DNA of 64,000 bases from positions 9,586,453 to 9,650,452 of the forward strand of contig OZ034978.1 in NCBI GenBank assembly GCA_964030785.1, written 5' to 3'. Both the position numbers and the translations under genes were made by a program. Under the pieces are notes generated by a model. The model was not told where the DNA came from and searched no databases. It saw only the letters and a list, made by a program, of their open reading frames with translations. Position 1 is the first letter of the stretch, and the number at the start of each line of letters is the position of its first letter. The stretch is from Siderastrea siderea (lineage: Eukaryota > Cnidaria > Anthozoa > Scleractinia > Rhizangiidae). Of the stretch, positions 22,694 through 34,444 are shown in pieces.

Positions 22694-25452
22694 ATCAGGC
22701 AGACAGGTTCAATTTTAATGTACCAGTGTTAAAAAGATAAAATATGAGCAGGAGTTCTCTGTGGGTACTGTAAATCCCATACAGATCATACTTGCATATG
22801 GCATTTTTTCTTACTCATAAAAATTTACATGAACAATGGAAGTTATTAGTGTTCTTAATTTGATATAGAGTACTAACACGGCAGAGCTGTGCTATATCCT
22901 GTCCACCTCTAGAAGGAAAGAAAATTGTTGGAGATAGCATAGCAGGGGTCTGAGATAGGGGGAGTGGTGTCAGATTTCATTACCGGTACCATTGTACAAT
23001 GTTGCATCTTTTTGTCATTCAGTCAACACTGTGTTTTACTGCACCTTGAGAAAAGAGTGTTAGCTTTCACCAAGGAAGACACACTGTGTTTGAGAAAAGG
23101 AGGGTCTCAAGATCACCGAGGTTTTAGTTTGAGATAAAATGTACCGGTAGTAGGAAAATCAAGAAATTTGAAGCCATGATTTGATATTGTGGAGGTCTAC
23201 TGTAGGGGTTATCAGTATTCTTAAGTTTCTCATCCACGGATCATGTTATGTGAGGTGTGCCTGTTACTTGAATGTATTAACCTTTATTTATTATTCATGA
23301 ATTTTAGAAGTGCTTGCTTATATCAATGCTATTAGCAGAGTAGCAAGGCCTGCAAAAAAGTAAATGGAAAATTCTTTGAGACTGCACTATGTGTAACTCG
23401 CATTGTATTCTCAGGTCTAAGCTCCTAAAAGAACCTTTTTGATAATGAAGGAAAGAAGGCCTAAATTTTGTGCCCTTTTTTGGTAACCTGTTATCAGTGT
23501 TTAATTTCTGACAAACTGTTACACCCAGTAACCCAGTTAATTCATAAACTTTCTTCTCTGTTGAGGGATTATACAGCTCTGAACGCATCTGCGTTTGAGA
23601 ATAAAAATAATTATGAGGAAGAAAACCACCATACTTCTTAAATTTTGAACGCATTTTTCGGGCGCTGCAGTTTCTGGCATTCATTTAATAGGGTGGGTTA
23701 ATAAATAACAAATTTCCAATTTGCTGGTCTTAAAGAAAGTGTTGATACACAATGTAGACCATGAGCAGCACATATTTTCCCTCATAAACAGCTGAGTGAG
23801 AAGGAGAAAATATGAACTGTGTGTTTCTGTATGTGTCACAGGTGATTTTTATGCATTCCTATTATGCCTGGAAAATAGGAAAATGGAAAATGGGAAGTGT
23901 AGTTACGTAACCTGATCCAAATCCATAAGTGCTACAGATTCCTCCCAAACTCTCCCAAGTGTTTGTAACTGGTTGGGGGCATTTTCTATTTACATGTATT
24001 TCCTCAAATAAAGCCAAACAGATGTTGCACATTGTTAACCTACTGTGATCTCATCTCAAAATGGCTACATAACTAATCAGAGTGTGCATTATGCAATCAA
24101 AATTTGTCATTTTCACCTGACTTGATTAAAGGAGGCTGAATCAGACTATTTAACAACACATTTTTGTTTACTGCAGTTGTTGATACAGAAAGTGTTTTTA
24201 AGAATTTATTAGTGCCTTCGTTTTAAACGTATTTCTTAGTTTGTTCTAATAATTGAAATGTGGTTAAAATTATAGTTATAGTTAAAACTATAATTTATGT
24301 AGAAAATTTGTACATTTTTGTTATAGTGCATGCTTTGTTTACTTCAGCATTCTTTGGTCTTCTCTGGAATAAAATGTGGTCTAGCAAACTTAAAATAAGT
24401 AAAAGCAACAGTGCTATTGAGTAACTGTTAGGTGGCAAATTTGGGAAGAAATCATTGAGTATTGATTGAAATATTTCTTTTTGAAAAACATCACATTTAC
24501 AGACGTTTGTATGTATACATGGCTAGAGTTGCCACCTATCCATACAAACGTCTGTCGGCAACTTTTGGGTAGTTTGTTTGAAGCAAGTTTTGGATCATTT
24601 CTTTTGAAATTTGATGCGATAACTAAAGTTTACAAAGTTATGATATGCTTCTTCGTCAGCGAAGATCCACGCCCTGTATTAGGGTTGCACTTTAACACTG
24701 TGCTTTAAAGTTGTGTTCTCATCATCCTAAAGAACCATAATGTGTCTCACATTCTGATTATCAAAAGCTTGCTGTTTTCAGTTTACTGCAAGGTATATGT
24801 ATGTTGCACTAAAATGCAAAAAGCTTGGGATTTTTTAGTGATTTGATTTGCCTTTTTTCAATCGCGTCATTGCTTATGTTAGAGTGGTTTTGCTCAACTT
24901 GAAAATAATATCTAACAGTTAGTGTCTAATAGTCAAAATTCAACAAAAGAAAACAATGGAATTAATGTGTAATAGTGTCTATTAGTTTTGTATCTACTTG
25001 ACGGGTTGAGTAAAATCACTGTAGGATAGAACATGCTTATCCGTTCCCAAGCAGCAGAAGTGGTTTTTTTTCTGTCACAAAAAATTCGTGACACTGTGGC
25101 ATTTCTTGCAAGGGCAGTGGTTAACTGAAATCATATATTTCTTTGGAACCGGGGGGGGTATATGATGATCTACCAATCAACCAATATAGCGGTAGGGCAG
25201 GGAGGCGGGGGTAGTAACCGATGAGAACAACTTCACAGTTATTTTTGAAAGGAGTGAGTGGGAGTTTTTTTCTGGTACAGTGGTTTGGATCTCTTATTAA
25301 TTAGCCTTAAGTGAGCTGATTTTCTCCCTCTACAGTCTGTGTAGATTAGGTCTGTCTATCTTTCACTACTCAACTCCTCAATATAAATGGTTACTGTGTT
25401 TCGAGTTTGAAGAGTTTTTAACATAGTTTTGAAGCTTGCTTAACATTACCGA
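22694..25452. other. Convergent intergenic region between MRPS23 and RENBP
   Basis: No exon recognised. Candidate AATAAA signals for MRPS23 occur around 24007 and 24370, but none lies close to the stop. A 126-codon minus frame at 23304-23684 has no recognisable domain and I do not call it. Contains the stem-loop at 24499-24555. Confidence 0.4.
24499..24555. repeat. Perfect 15-bp inverted repeat, 27-base spacer
   Basis: ACAGACGTTTGTATG (24499-24513) pairs perfectly with CATACAAACGTCTGT (24541-24555). Could be the ends of a tiny MITE or a transcribed hairpin in the MRPS23 3' region. Confidence 0.7.
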
Positions 25453-25458
25453 TTTATT
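25453..25458 (-). terminator. Poly(A) signal of RENBP
   Basis: AATAAA on the minus strand, about 90 bases after the RENBP stop codon (25549-25551), a normal distance for a short 3' UTR. Confidence 0.55.
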
Positions 25459-25548
25459 CAGCTCCCTAGTTAGAGTTGAATATCAGATATAGCTTTCTTA
25501 TGTTTTGCTTTAATATAAGTTACGAATCACGGGATGGTATTTTTTGTG

Positions 25549-28500
25549 CTACTGAATGTATGAGCCGTTGGGTATGCCATTTGTTAAGGTGTCCTCTTGC
25601 AGCAGTTCCTTCAGCATTTTGACGCACATGTGTAGGCAACGGGGCACGTGAAAACAACCTGCGTGAAATATGAAAAATAGCAACATTATACTCTATACTG
25701 CTTCTACTCTCTCAAGTATCACTATACATTTTTAGTTCTTATTGCAGTACAAACCCCTTTACTATAGTAACAAATGTGCTGCGGACACCAACGTAGGCCT
25801 CGTTTACTTTGTCAAAAAGGTCCCTGGGATAATATCGTAACAACTCAAAAACGTGAATAGATGTTAATGGACAGGAAGTGGTCACCAGTGCTCAGGCACT
25901 GGTCAAAGCCAAATCAGTGAAATTACACCGGTTGGATTTGAATAGTCGATTTACATACCTTTAAATGGTCCTCCTTTGAACGTGTGTGTCACCTCTCCTT
26001 TCTGGTTGAGGTAACCAAACCACTCGCCATACTTGGGATCGGAGAACTAAGAATGAAAAGAGTGATTACTGTTTTTATGGCAATTTCTTGGTAGAGTTCT
26101 GGGACACGTTCTAAACATCTTCAGATCCATCTAGAGAATCTTGAGAGATTTACGTTCGGAATTGGAACGTTTTGGGGAAATCTTTAGTATTTCGGAAGAT
26201 AGCAAAACCTCTTCCAGTGTCTTGATTTTTCCTGGTTCCTCTGTGACTTACACTTAATGTAGCGAATTTCAATGATTGCCAACCAAGAATTACAATAAAA
26301 CTCGATGCGCTGCAGTCCCTTATACTCCGCAGAGAGGCTTTTCAGTGTCGTCGCAGTTAAAAAGTTGTTTCAAAAGTCAACAGGCCAGCAGATAAGGAGA
26401 TCACATAATAGCAATTATAGTACAGCGCTAAATTTTGGCGTGCTCCCATTGTTCGAAATCGATCACGTGACGCGATAATGTCTCTCCTCAGCGGGCGCCT
26501 ATCAAATTTATTCGGGCAACCTATCACACGATAGTGCCTTCATCAGAAGAACTCTACTGTTTAAATACGAATACCGTGACTTACGTGTGACAATGTGTAC
26601 TGAAACACAAGGTCAAACTTCTCCATGAAGCGTTCATCTCTGGTCTCCTTGTAAGCCATAAGGAATGCAATAAGAGCCTCTGCGTGCGGCCACCATAGCT
26701 TCATGTTCCATTCCAGTTGGGTTGGAGAGTGGCCGTTTGCATCCAGCATATAAAGAATGCCCCCGTACATGTCATCCCACCCTATCTCAAAGGACTGTAC
26801 TATGAACTTATCCATAGCAATCCTTGCCAGGTCGTAGTTTTGTTTGCGAGTGGCATACTGGAGGAGGAACCATCCAGCTTCAATGGCATGGCCAGGGTTG
26901 ATGAGCCGACCCTCAGCGCCTGCGATCTCCTTGCCTTCGTCGGAGACTTTTTCAAGCACAACTCTTCCTCTTCTCTGAGAACGAAAGTGTATAGCCTTCA
27001 GTCAAACAACTGATCATACTAGAGTGCCACTCTACGATTGGTGCTACTTCGGCACAACAAAATCACACAATACTGGGAACAACACCTCAAAGTCCATTCT
27101 TGGGCTTTTTTGTTGAAGCTAAAACCCGCAACTTTGTCGCTCGTTCGTGCCAAGGTCGAAGACATGGAACGCCCCTTCTATTTTTATACACGAGTCAATT
27201 TTGCTGTTTTTCAAAAAGTGGACTTGCTGTTTTTCGCTTTTGGCAAAATATCGAGTTACAAACAGTACTAATTAAAATAAAACAAATGTCTAGTAGTTTT
27301 CATTTCATGGTCCCACTCTGGGGTACTTAAAAGTTAGAACCACATTGTGCGGCATAATTACCAACTAACACCAGTGAAAGTACACTGCCCTACAGAATGA
27401 TATCTCCCCCTCCAAAATAACCACATTGTGGGTTGGAGTCGAAAACAAACCGACATAGGCGTTAATCGGGTCTGTCAGAGTTTGCGCCGTGACTGTAACA
27501 AGTGTCAGTGTAAAATATGCGCTTTATTTACCTGTAAGTGTTTTAACAGTTGTTGTACTGCCCACTCTTCGTCTTCACTGTACGTCTGATGAAGAGCCTC
27601 GTCGTCACGGCAAACCTCGTCAATCACATACAGCAGCATCATGGGCACTGCAATCGGGTTTGCTTCCTCCTGTCCAGACAGCTTGGGTCGACCCAACTCC
27701 GTGTCATCAATTCGTGCCCAATGAGTTACCAGAGATAACATCTTAACGGCTTCCTCCTGAAATTTAAAGAGTTCCAAAACGTTATTGGAACAATTAAAGT
27801 ACCGACAACAGCTTAAAATATTTAAAGTGAAAACAGGAATAACAGCATCAGCAACAACAACAACAGCGGCAAGTGACAACAACGACAACAGCAAAAACTT
27901 CACAGTTTCTCTCAATTTGGCAGTTTGGCAGATGGACATTTTCCAAATCGGTACGTTAACAAACATTGCACTGCTGTCTGGGTATCTGTTTACGTAATTC
28001 CTCTAACAGCTATCAATCAGCTGTCAGTGAATCTGATGTCTTACCCTGTACTTGGAAAGGTTGCTAGCTCTCGCTAATTCAGCCATTGCTAGAACGTAGA
28101 AGCACTCGGTAAATAGCGTCCTTTGAATCTTGATCGGCTGCCCCTCAGCTGTGACTTGAAAGTAACATCTTCCATCTTCAGGTCTCTTGATGTGGTTTAG
28201 GAGAAATTCACCACCTAGACGATACAAAAACCGATATTTGTGAAAGAAAAATACTATTCTATCTTGCCATTACGTAGCCTGAGAAAACAGCCGACATTTT
28301 ATGAGGTCGCCACTTGACCCCTTGCAAAATGACGTTCACTGCCCAGATCTTGGTAGTGCTTCTGTTTGGTTGAAAGAAAATTCCAACCAACAGAATTGGG
28401 TAGTGAACGTCATCAGTATAGAATTTTCTGCATGCACTCGCTACTCAGACGTCGCTTTACGAGGGCTCAAGTGGCGACTCGTGAAACGTCGGCTGTTTTC

Positions 28501-31500
28501 TCAGGCCAGCCATTACGTTAGTAAGATGGTATTGTGTTAGTATTCTACGATTTATAAGAATTTCACCACCAACTTGCGCATGCTCAATCGAGTTACCATA
28601 CACTTAGCCTTCACGACTCCATGACTTTTCTCCGTAAATTGTCGAGTTTTATAGGTACTTCTGGATTTAAAGAACACTCGAGATAAATGCGAAAAGCACT
28701 CGGCTGGGCCTCATGCTTCTCCACGCATTTGCCTCAACATTATTACAAGCATTGTTTCAGCTTGCTTTTGTAGTTTTTCTTGTCTTTTGTAACCTTAGTG
28801 GGATCAGCTGTTATTACTTATTAAAAACCTGCCAATGGCTTGTCATCATGGCCTAGGGGATAACCCCCGCGCCTTCTTTGTTTAAGGAAGATCAAGCTTG
28901 AAGGGCCACTGTGTAAACGTATTATAATTGGGGAAAATGGTTACTTTAGTTCCTGTGTTTTGAAAGCAGTTTCCGTCATTCTATTCAACTGAACAAAATC
29001 AAAGCCATTCAAAAAACACTGACAGTCATGAATTATCATGACAAATACCTGATAATGCAGCTTTTAGCATCTTTGCATTGCCGTATTTGGCAGTTTCATT
29101 GTAAAGCTTGGAGTACATCCACACCTACGAAACAAAACAGCAACTGCGTTTCTATCAGCGATAAACTATGGCAGTCCCGGGCATATTAACCACGAACTCT
29201 TTAGATTTGCATAAACTACGTAGGTTTACTTCAGGTATTTATGACCATTTATGCGCTTTCTAAGTATCATATAGCATATGCAGCTTTATATGGAAGGGAA
29301 GCTGAACCTGCATGGGGTGTGAAATATTATGATTACCCATTACGCAATTAAGACTCACAGTACATGTTCATCGAAATATAACGAGTATTAAAATTCAGTC
29401 GAAGTATACATGTACGCTCTTCCCCGCCGAAACATACAACAAAGGAATGATTTTTTTTGGGGGGGAGGGGGGAGGAGGCGGGGGAAGGGATGCACTTGGG
29501 AGGGAAAGAATATAACTTAATAAATTAATCTATTACGACTGATATTAAGTTATACTTGTTTTTTTTTAGATATATTTAAAGCGAACAGCCGATATAGCAA
29601 AAAGAAATCAATTGAAACAGAATGAGTTGGTTATATAGGATTTTCACTATTTTTGGCAAAGTGTGTTAAGGTGCAATAGACGCTAAGATGCTTCTTCATA
29701 TTCAATTAACTTTGACTTAAAGTTGTATTGAACAGTAGATGGCTGACCTGTCTGCCCTCAAGCCAACCGTACTTTGAATCATCATAAACTTTACCATCTC
29801 TTGCGAGACAAACGTAGTAACCTCTGCAGTAAAAACAAAATTCACAAATCGTTAATGGCCGATTGCTTAAACGAAGACTAAATTAGACCTGGTTTAAGGA
29901 TAATTGAGGTCAATACTGTGTCTCCACGAGCCACGTCTAAGCGGGTGAAAATAGTAATATTACTCTCGAACGATCTACAGACCACTAAGGCCACATCTCT
30001 ACAGAGTCTCAGCGCTAACAAATTGCGCTAATTGTTCTGACCTTGGTTAAAATTGCTGTAGACCATGTTTTTCTTAATCCCCGTCTAAACTTCGTTTATG
30101 CAATGCGCCCTGATTTTTTAAACAGTGGAGGTTAGAGTACGACTGGCAAATCTGAACAAACCAGAACACGAAGCAACCCTACAACCAGTGCCAAGCGCGG
30201 AAAACGTGCGTAACACAACTTGTCATTGGATTGGTCTGGCTTCCGATTGGTCGAATATTAAACAGCAAGTTTACTCTGATTGGCTAGGGGTGCCAAGCGC
30301 GGAAAAACACGCAACTGGTACCAAGGGCGGGAAAACGTGCAGTCGGTGCTAAGTTTTGGATTTTGCCTCCACTCCACAACCGAACATACGAACAACACTT
30401 GCCAACACGTCGCACAGCCAAGCCCATGCTATACTTTATTAACTCGTAGTAATACTCCAGTATTACAATAATTCTAAACGCGCCATAGCCGGATACGTAA
30501 ACCCCAAAAAACCAACTATTGGAAAAAATAGGGACCGTGTACTCCCAACCTATATGCTCTGGCGCTACCTTCGGGGTTTTAAGGTGTATAAGACTAAAAG
30601 AATAAAGGAGCTATAACGTGAATATCGAGTGACAAATTGCTAATTAAGCATTACACACGAGTAAAGCTGACAACAAAATCACGCTAATATAACAACTGAA
30701 AATAAATTTCACAAAATCAAGTTGACGCGGCGAGGCTGACCGTAGAATGACACGAATAACTCAACGGTTGCTATTTTATACCCGCGAACCGCGACCCTTT
30801 ACGCGCAACACTCGAACCCAGTTCTCTGTTCTGTGCCGGCAAAATATTAATTTATGTCAATTCTGATTGACACAAATTACATTTTCAGTTACTTCTGAAT
30901 AATAAGAAAACCTGGATGTCTTCAATAATTGGTTGGGGCTCATTCAACGAGTTTTTTTTAATCAATGTGCTTGGGCTCAGCTAACGCGAAGCTAAATTAA
31001 GAGTGAACTGATACAATACGGGTACAATATTGGGAATTTATCAATGACATCATTGCGTATGTTGTGACGTCATTACCCAAGGCTCTTATAAATTGTCAAG
31101 TGATCAAGGTTAAGTCGCACAAGAGCCACAGAAGGCTCACACGGCCGAAGCTTAACCCGAAGCTTAACAACTGAGAGTATTGCTTCTCTCCCCTGAATGG
31201 GATGCTAGTCTATCGATGGGTTACACCTAAGCAGCCTCCGATACCCATTTTATACCCCTACCCATTTTATACGCCTGGGTGGAGAGAGAGAGAATGCAGA
31301 GTAAAGTTTTTTGTCTAAGGAAATAACGCAATGGCAGGGACTGGGCCTCGAACTAACGACCTTCAAATCTAAAGTCCAACACGCTAACAACTACACCCCC
31401 ACATCTCCAAGGTTGAGTCCAGACTTACATACGCGAAGATCATCATATTTTGTGCAGGAGCTGGGGTTTTCATAGTCTCCTACGCAGCCATTCTTATGGT

Positions 31501-33661
31501 CGTTGCGTGACGACGCTAAGAACGGAGGATACTAGGGTTTTCATGTCCTCTGCCAAAACTAACGTCGGGATAAATTTTACAATTTTACTTCACAAAAAGA
31601 CCAATGTGAAAGGTGATGCCACACGGAAACAAGGACTAACTGCGCACTGCAGTATCGAGAAAAAAAAACGGATACCACACGCAAGTCACGGTTTCTTTCT
31701 AAGAATATACGGAAATGTCTTGGTGTCGATGCAAGCCCACAATGAGCAAAAATACAACTACTACCGAAAAATAATTGGTATATTGGCCACATTCTCAAGT
31801 ATCTAAAATTAGTAAGGTATTATTTATTTAAAACTTCCTTTGTACAACTGCCGCGTGGCAATATCCTCGATAAGCTCAGGCACGAACCAATATTTCATAT
31901 ATGATAACGCCACGTATGCCCTATATAAATTATTAAATTAAATTTTAACTACGAATACCTTGTAAAAGGTATTGTAATAGAGTCAACATAGTAGAGAGAT
32001 TTTACTTAGCCCGAGAAATCGATTATGGAATAATAACGACCTATTACTCCTTAAATGATTTGTTTTCTCTTGTCTGTTGGGCACTGGTGCAATATTATAC
32101 CTCATTATAACACTTAGTAGAGTGCCCTAGCTTGGTACGAGTCTCCCTGTAGCTCATTTATTAGAGTATCCACCGTGTGGAAGGCCCCAATCGCTTCAGA
32201 CATTTAGAGAAAACTGGGAAGAGTAAATAGAGTTTTGTTCAGTGAATTGTTACCTTTGAACTTTCATAAAATTTGTAAACTATTTCTGTTTGTTTTTCTT
32301 TTGAGTAGGGAAGAAGTCCAACTTGGATTTTCGGAAGGTGACAGCAGTTTGTAAATGGGGGAGGGGGGGGGGGTAGGATAACACTTCTGTCACTTTATTT
32401 TTCATCTAAATAATGCCAACTGATTAGACTGTGTTAGTTTACCTAAGTCTCTTTTTGAAAGCCCCTGAATGATAAGGAGGAAAAAGAAAACTGAAAAAAA
32501 GCCCTCTAACTCTTAGGTCGAATGTCTTCGTTTAGTGCTGTTGCTTCTTTCTTTCTTAATTTCTTTTTTTTTTCTTCCTACAGTAAATTCTGATTTTGCC
32601 TTGTAAAAAATATGACATGCCAACGGATGGCATGTCAGTAACCGCATCTAATGGAAAACATGTAGTGATTACTCACCTGGAATAAGGACCCAAGCATAAA
32701 CTACAGAAAACATTCAACAGGGTCTGGAAGGGTATTCTCGGGATCCGGGATTTGACCAAAATACGGTGCGGGATTCGGGAAAACGCAAAATATCTTGACG
32801 GGATTCGGGATTTGACTGCTACCAGGGAAGCGGGATTCGCCAAAATTTGGGCACGGGATGCGGGATTTTTTGGCTTGTCTGTCGGGAACTCGGGAAAGCG
32901 TCACGGCCCAAGTAAACGTTCTAGCGGCAAAAGCGAATCAACCAGGCGAGCGAAAAATATCAATCAAAAGGGCCAATTTACATCTTAAATTTATTAGCTT
33001 TTGCAGAAATTAGCCTTTTTTAACGTATTTTTGGGAAAGAAAAAACGGTATTCGGGATAGCGCTGAAAAAAGGGCGGGATGCGGGATTCTCCTCAAAAAG
33101 GAGCGGGAATGCGGGATCAGGACCCCCCTTCCAGACCCTGATTCAATTGTTCATTACAATCGCCATCTGCGTCTCTATCAACACATGGAATAAATAAAAC
33201 GCACAGCCCTTATTTGGGAACATTTTTGAATGCAATCATCACGACTGGTGGGATTCGCTTGGCAAACCATCCATAGCCAGTTGCGCTGCGAAATTATTAC
33301 TTAATCAGCTAATCCTTTAATTTCATTTACAAAGGCAATCAAGATCAAAACAAGCCAAGATTCCAAAATTTCCATTTGATAATTATTTAAAACAAGCTGA
33401 ATTATCATAAAGTACGGCTGACGAACTTTCGGTTGAGTGGTCACACTTCAAGTTAGGATTTCATTGACCGACTAAAAAGTTACGCTACCTCAACTGTTAC
33501 TAGTTTTTTGTCTCTAGATGTGAAAGGTTGTTTACCAACGTTTGATTTTCTTACCCGTTCCTTATATCTTTGGAATTCTCCAACCAGAAATTCACAGTTC
33601 TGTCGAGTTCTTCTTCCATTCGAGTCAAGTAGAGCTCCAGCTGCTCGCGATAAACACCCAT
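25549..33661 (-). CDS. RENBP: N-acylglucosamine 2-epimerase (renin-binding protein)
   Basis: Interconverts N-acetylglucosamine and N-acetylmannosamine, linking amino-sugar salvage to sialic acid metabolism in the cytosol. Eight exons on the minus strand, all in phase: 33555-33661, 29748-29823, 29049-29124, 28045-28214, 27532-27756, 26585-26974, 25959-26046, 25549-25658; 413 residues, close to human (417-427). Start ATG at 33661 gives [12 protein letters not shown]. Landmarks are [45 protein letters not shown] (catalytic His/Glu region), [26 protein letters not shown] and GCFHVPRCL (second catalytic His region). This is the alpha6/alpha6-barrel AGE fold of the family. No frameshift or stop. 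Intron 1 (3.7 kb) carries a SINE and a MITE; intron 3 carries a Mutator-like MITE. Confidence 0.95.
28275..28508. mobile_element. Mutator-like MITE (copy 1), 9-bp target duplication
   Basis: A near-palindrome starting TAGCCTGAGAAAACAGCCG and ending in the inverse CTCAGGCCA, flanked by an exact 9-bp repeat GCCATTACG (28266-28274 and 28509-28517). A 9-bp duplication with long inverted arms fits the Mutator superfamily. Inside a RENBP intron (28215-29048). A second copy is at 43983-45864. Confidence 0.85.
30180..30345. repeat. Repeated GCCAAGCGCGGAAAAC words with ATTGG boxes
   Basis: The 15-20 base phrase (T)GCCAAGCGCGGAAAAC(G/A) occurs near 30188 and 30291, with a variant near 30319. ATTGG-type sequences occur between them. 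In RENBP intron 1; could be a decayed repeat or a promoter-like cluster. Confidence 0.35.
31110..31405 (-). mobile_element. tRNA-derived SINE
   Basis: Read on the minus strand, it begins GGGGGTGTAGTTGTTAGC, an A-box-like start, followed by a B-box-like GTTCGAGGCCCAGTCC. The body ends near ggttaagtcgcacaag. Matches the split copy at 17117-17828. In RENBP intron 1. Confidence 0.65.
32718..33140. mobile_element. CGGGAT-rich MITE, copy 2 (intact ends)
   Basis: The ends CAGGGTCTGGAAGGG and CCCCTTCCAGACCCTG are perfect complements for at least 14 bases, flanked by an exact 6-bp duplication ATTCAA (32712-32717 and 33141-33146). Same length (423 bp) and high identity with 16413-16835. In RENBP intron 1. 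Confidence 0.85.
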
Positions 33662-34237
33662 TTTCGCAGCACCTCTTGAACGGCCAGGCTCTGCATTTAA
33701 AATCAAATGGTTGGAATAGGTCAAATTCTTTTGTATAACAATTACAAGGCCTATCAAACATTTTGTGTGATCGTGGGAATATGCCTTAGTCTTATGGAGT
33801 GTCTGTTTTGTATGGCTGATTCGCTGCCAAAATTAAAACTCATTTCATATAGTGAGAGTATATCGATGACATCCTTTGATGTAAAAATTCTGTGGAAAGC
33901 TATTCAGTAGTACTTTCCCGTGGTACTATTTGTTTATGCTGTACAAAGTTTTGATTCCGCGGATGAATTTCTCGAATGTTAGTATTCTAATGAAGTGAAA
34001 GCTACTGAGCAGTACTTTCCTGTGGTACTGTATTGTACTATACAAGGTGGCCCTAGCGTTTGAGTCTGTGGATGACATTCTTACGTTATATTTTAAATGA
34101 GGGATATCCAGCACTGTTTTCTTTTATGCTGCATGTATTTCAAAATTTTTCGAAATAATATTTTTATTTTCGCTAGTTAGGCCACCATTTAGAGTGCCCA
34201 GTCGCTGCGCCCGTACAACTGCCAAGCGGCAGTGAGT

Positions 34238-34444
34238 CTACACTCGCAATTCAGATGGTTGCATGAAGTTAATTAACTCTCTTGAAGAATTGAAGAAAAG
34301 TTTCAACAACTTCTTCAGCCGTGGGAACAGGTCAATGTTGAACAAACTCTGTCGGTTGTTTTTGTTTGGTAAAACTATCCGTTTCCAATTTACCCTCTCA
34401 AAGTTTTGGTCTCTCGCCACCGCGTCTGTAACCTGTGGGTTATC
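34238..34444 (-). CDS. Candidate terminal exon of an unidentified gene
   Basis: On the minus strand a TTTCAG acceptor is followed by 68 codons ending in TAG. The frame reads DNPQVTDAVARDQNFERV at the start and LFPRLKKLLKLFFNSS in the middle, ending MQPSELRV. Composition looks like real protein with an amphipathic leucine/lysine helix. It lies about 580 bases upstream of the RENBP start on the same strand. I found no matching upstream exon between here and 40.7 kb and do not recognise the family. It could equally be a lone remnant. Confidence 0.3.
   Translation of the reverse strand, partial: DNPQVTDAVARDQNFERVNWKRIVLPNKNNRQSLFNIDLFPRLKKLLKLFFNSSRELINFMQPSELRV

Noticed and set aside
23304..23684. 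126-codon minus-strand frame between MRPS23 and RENBP
   Set aside because: No recognisable motif or splice context; likely chance in AT-rich DNA.
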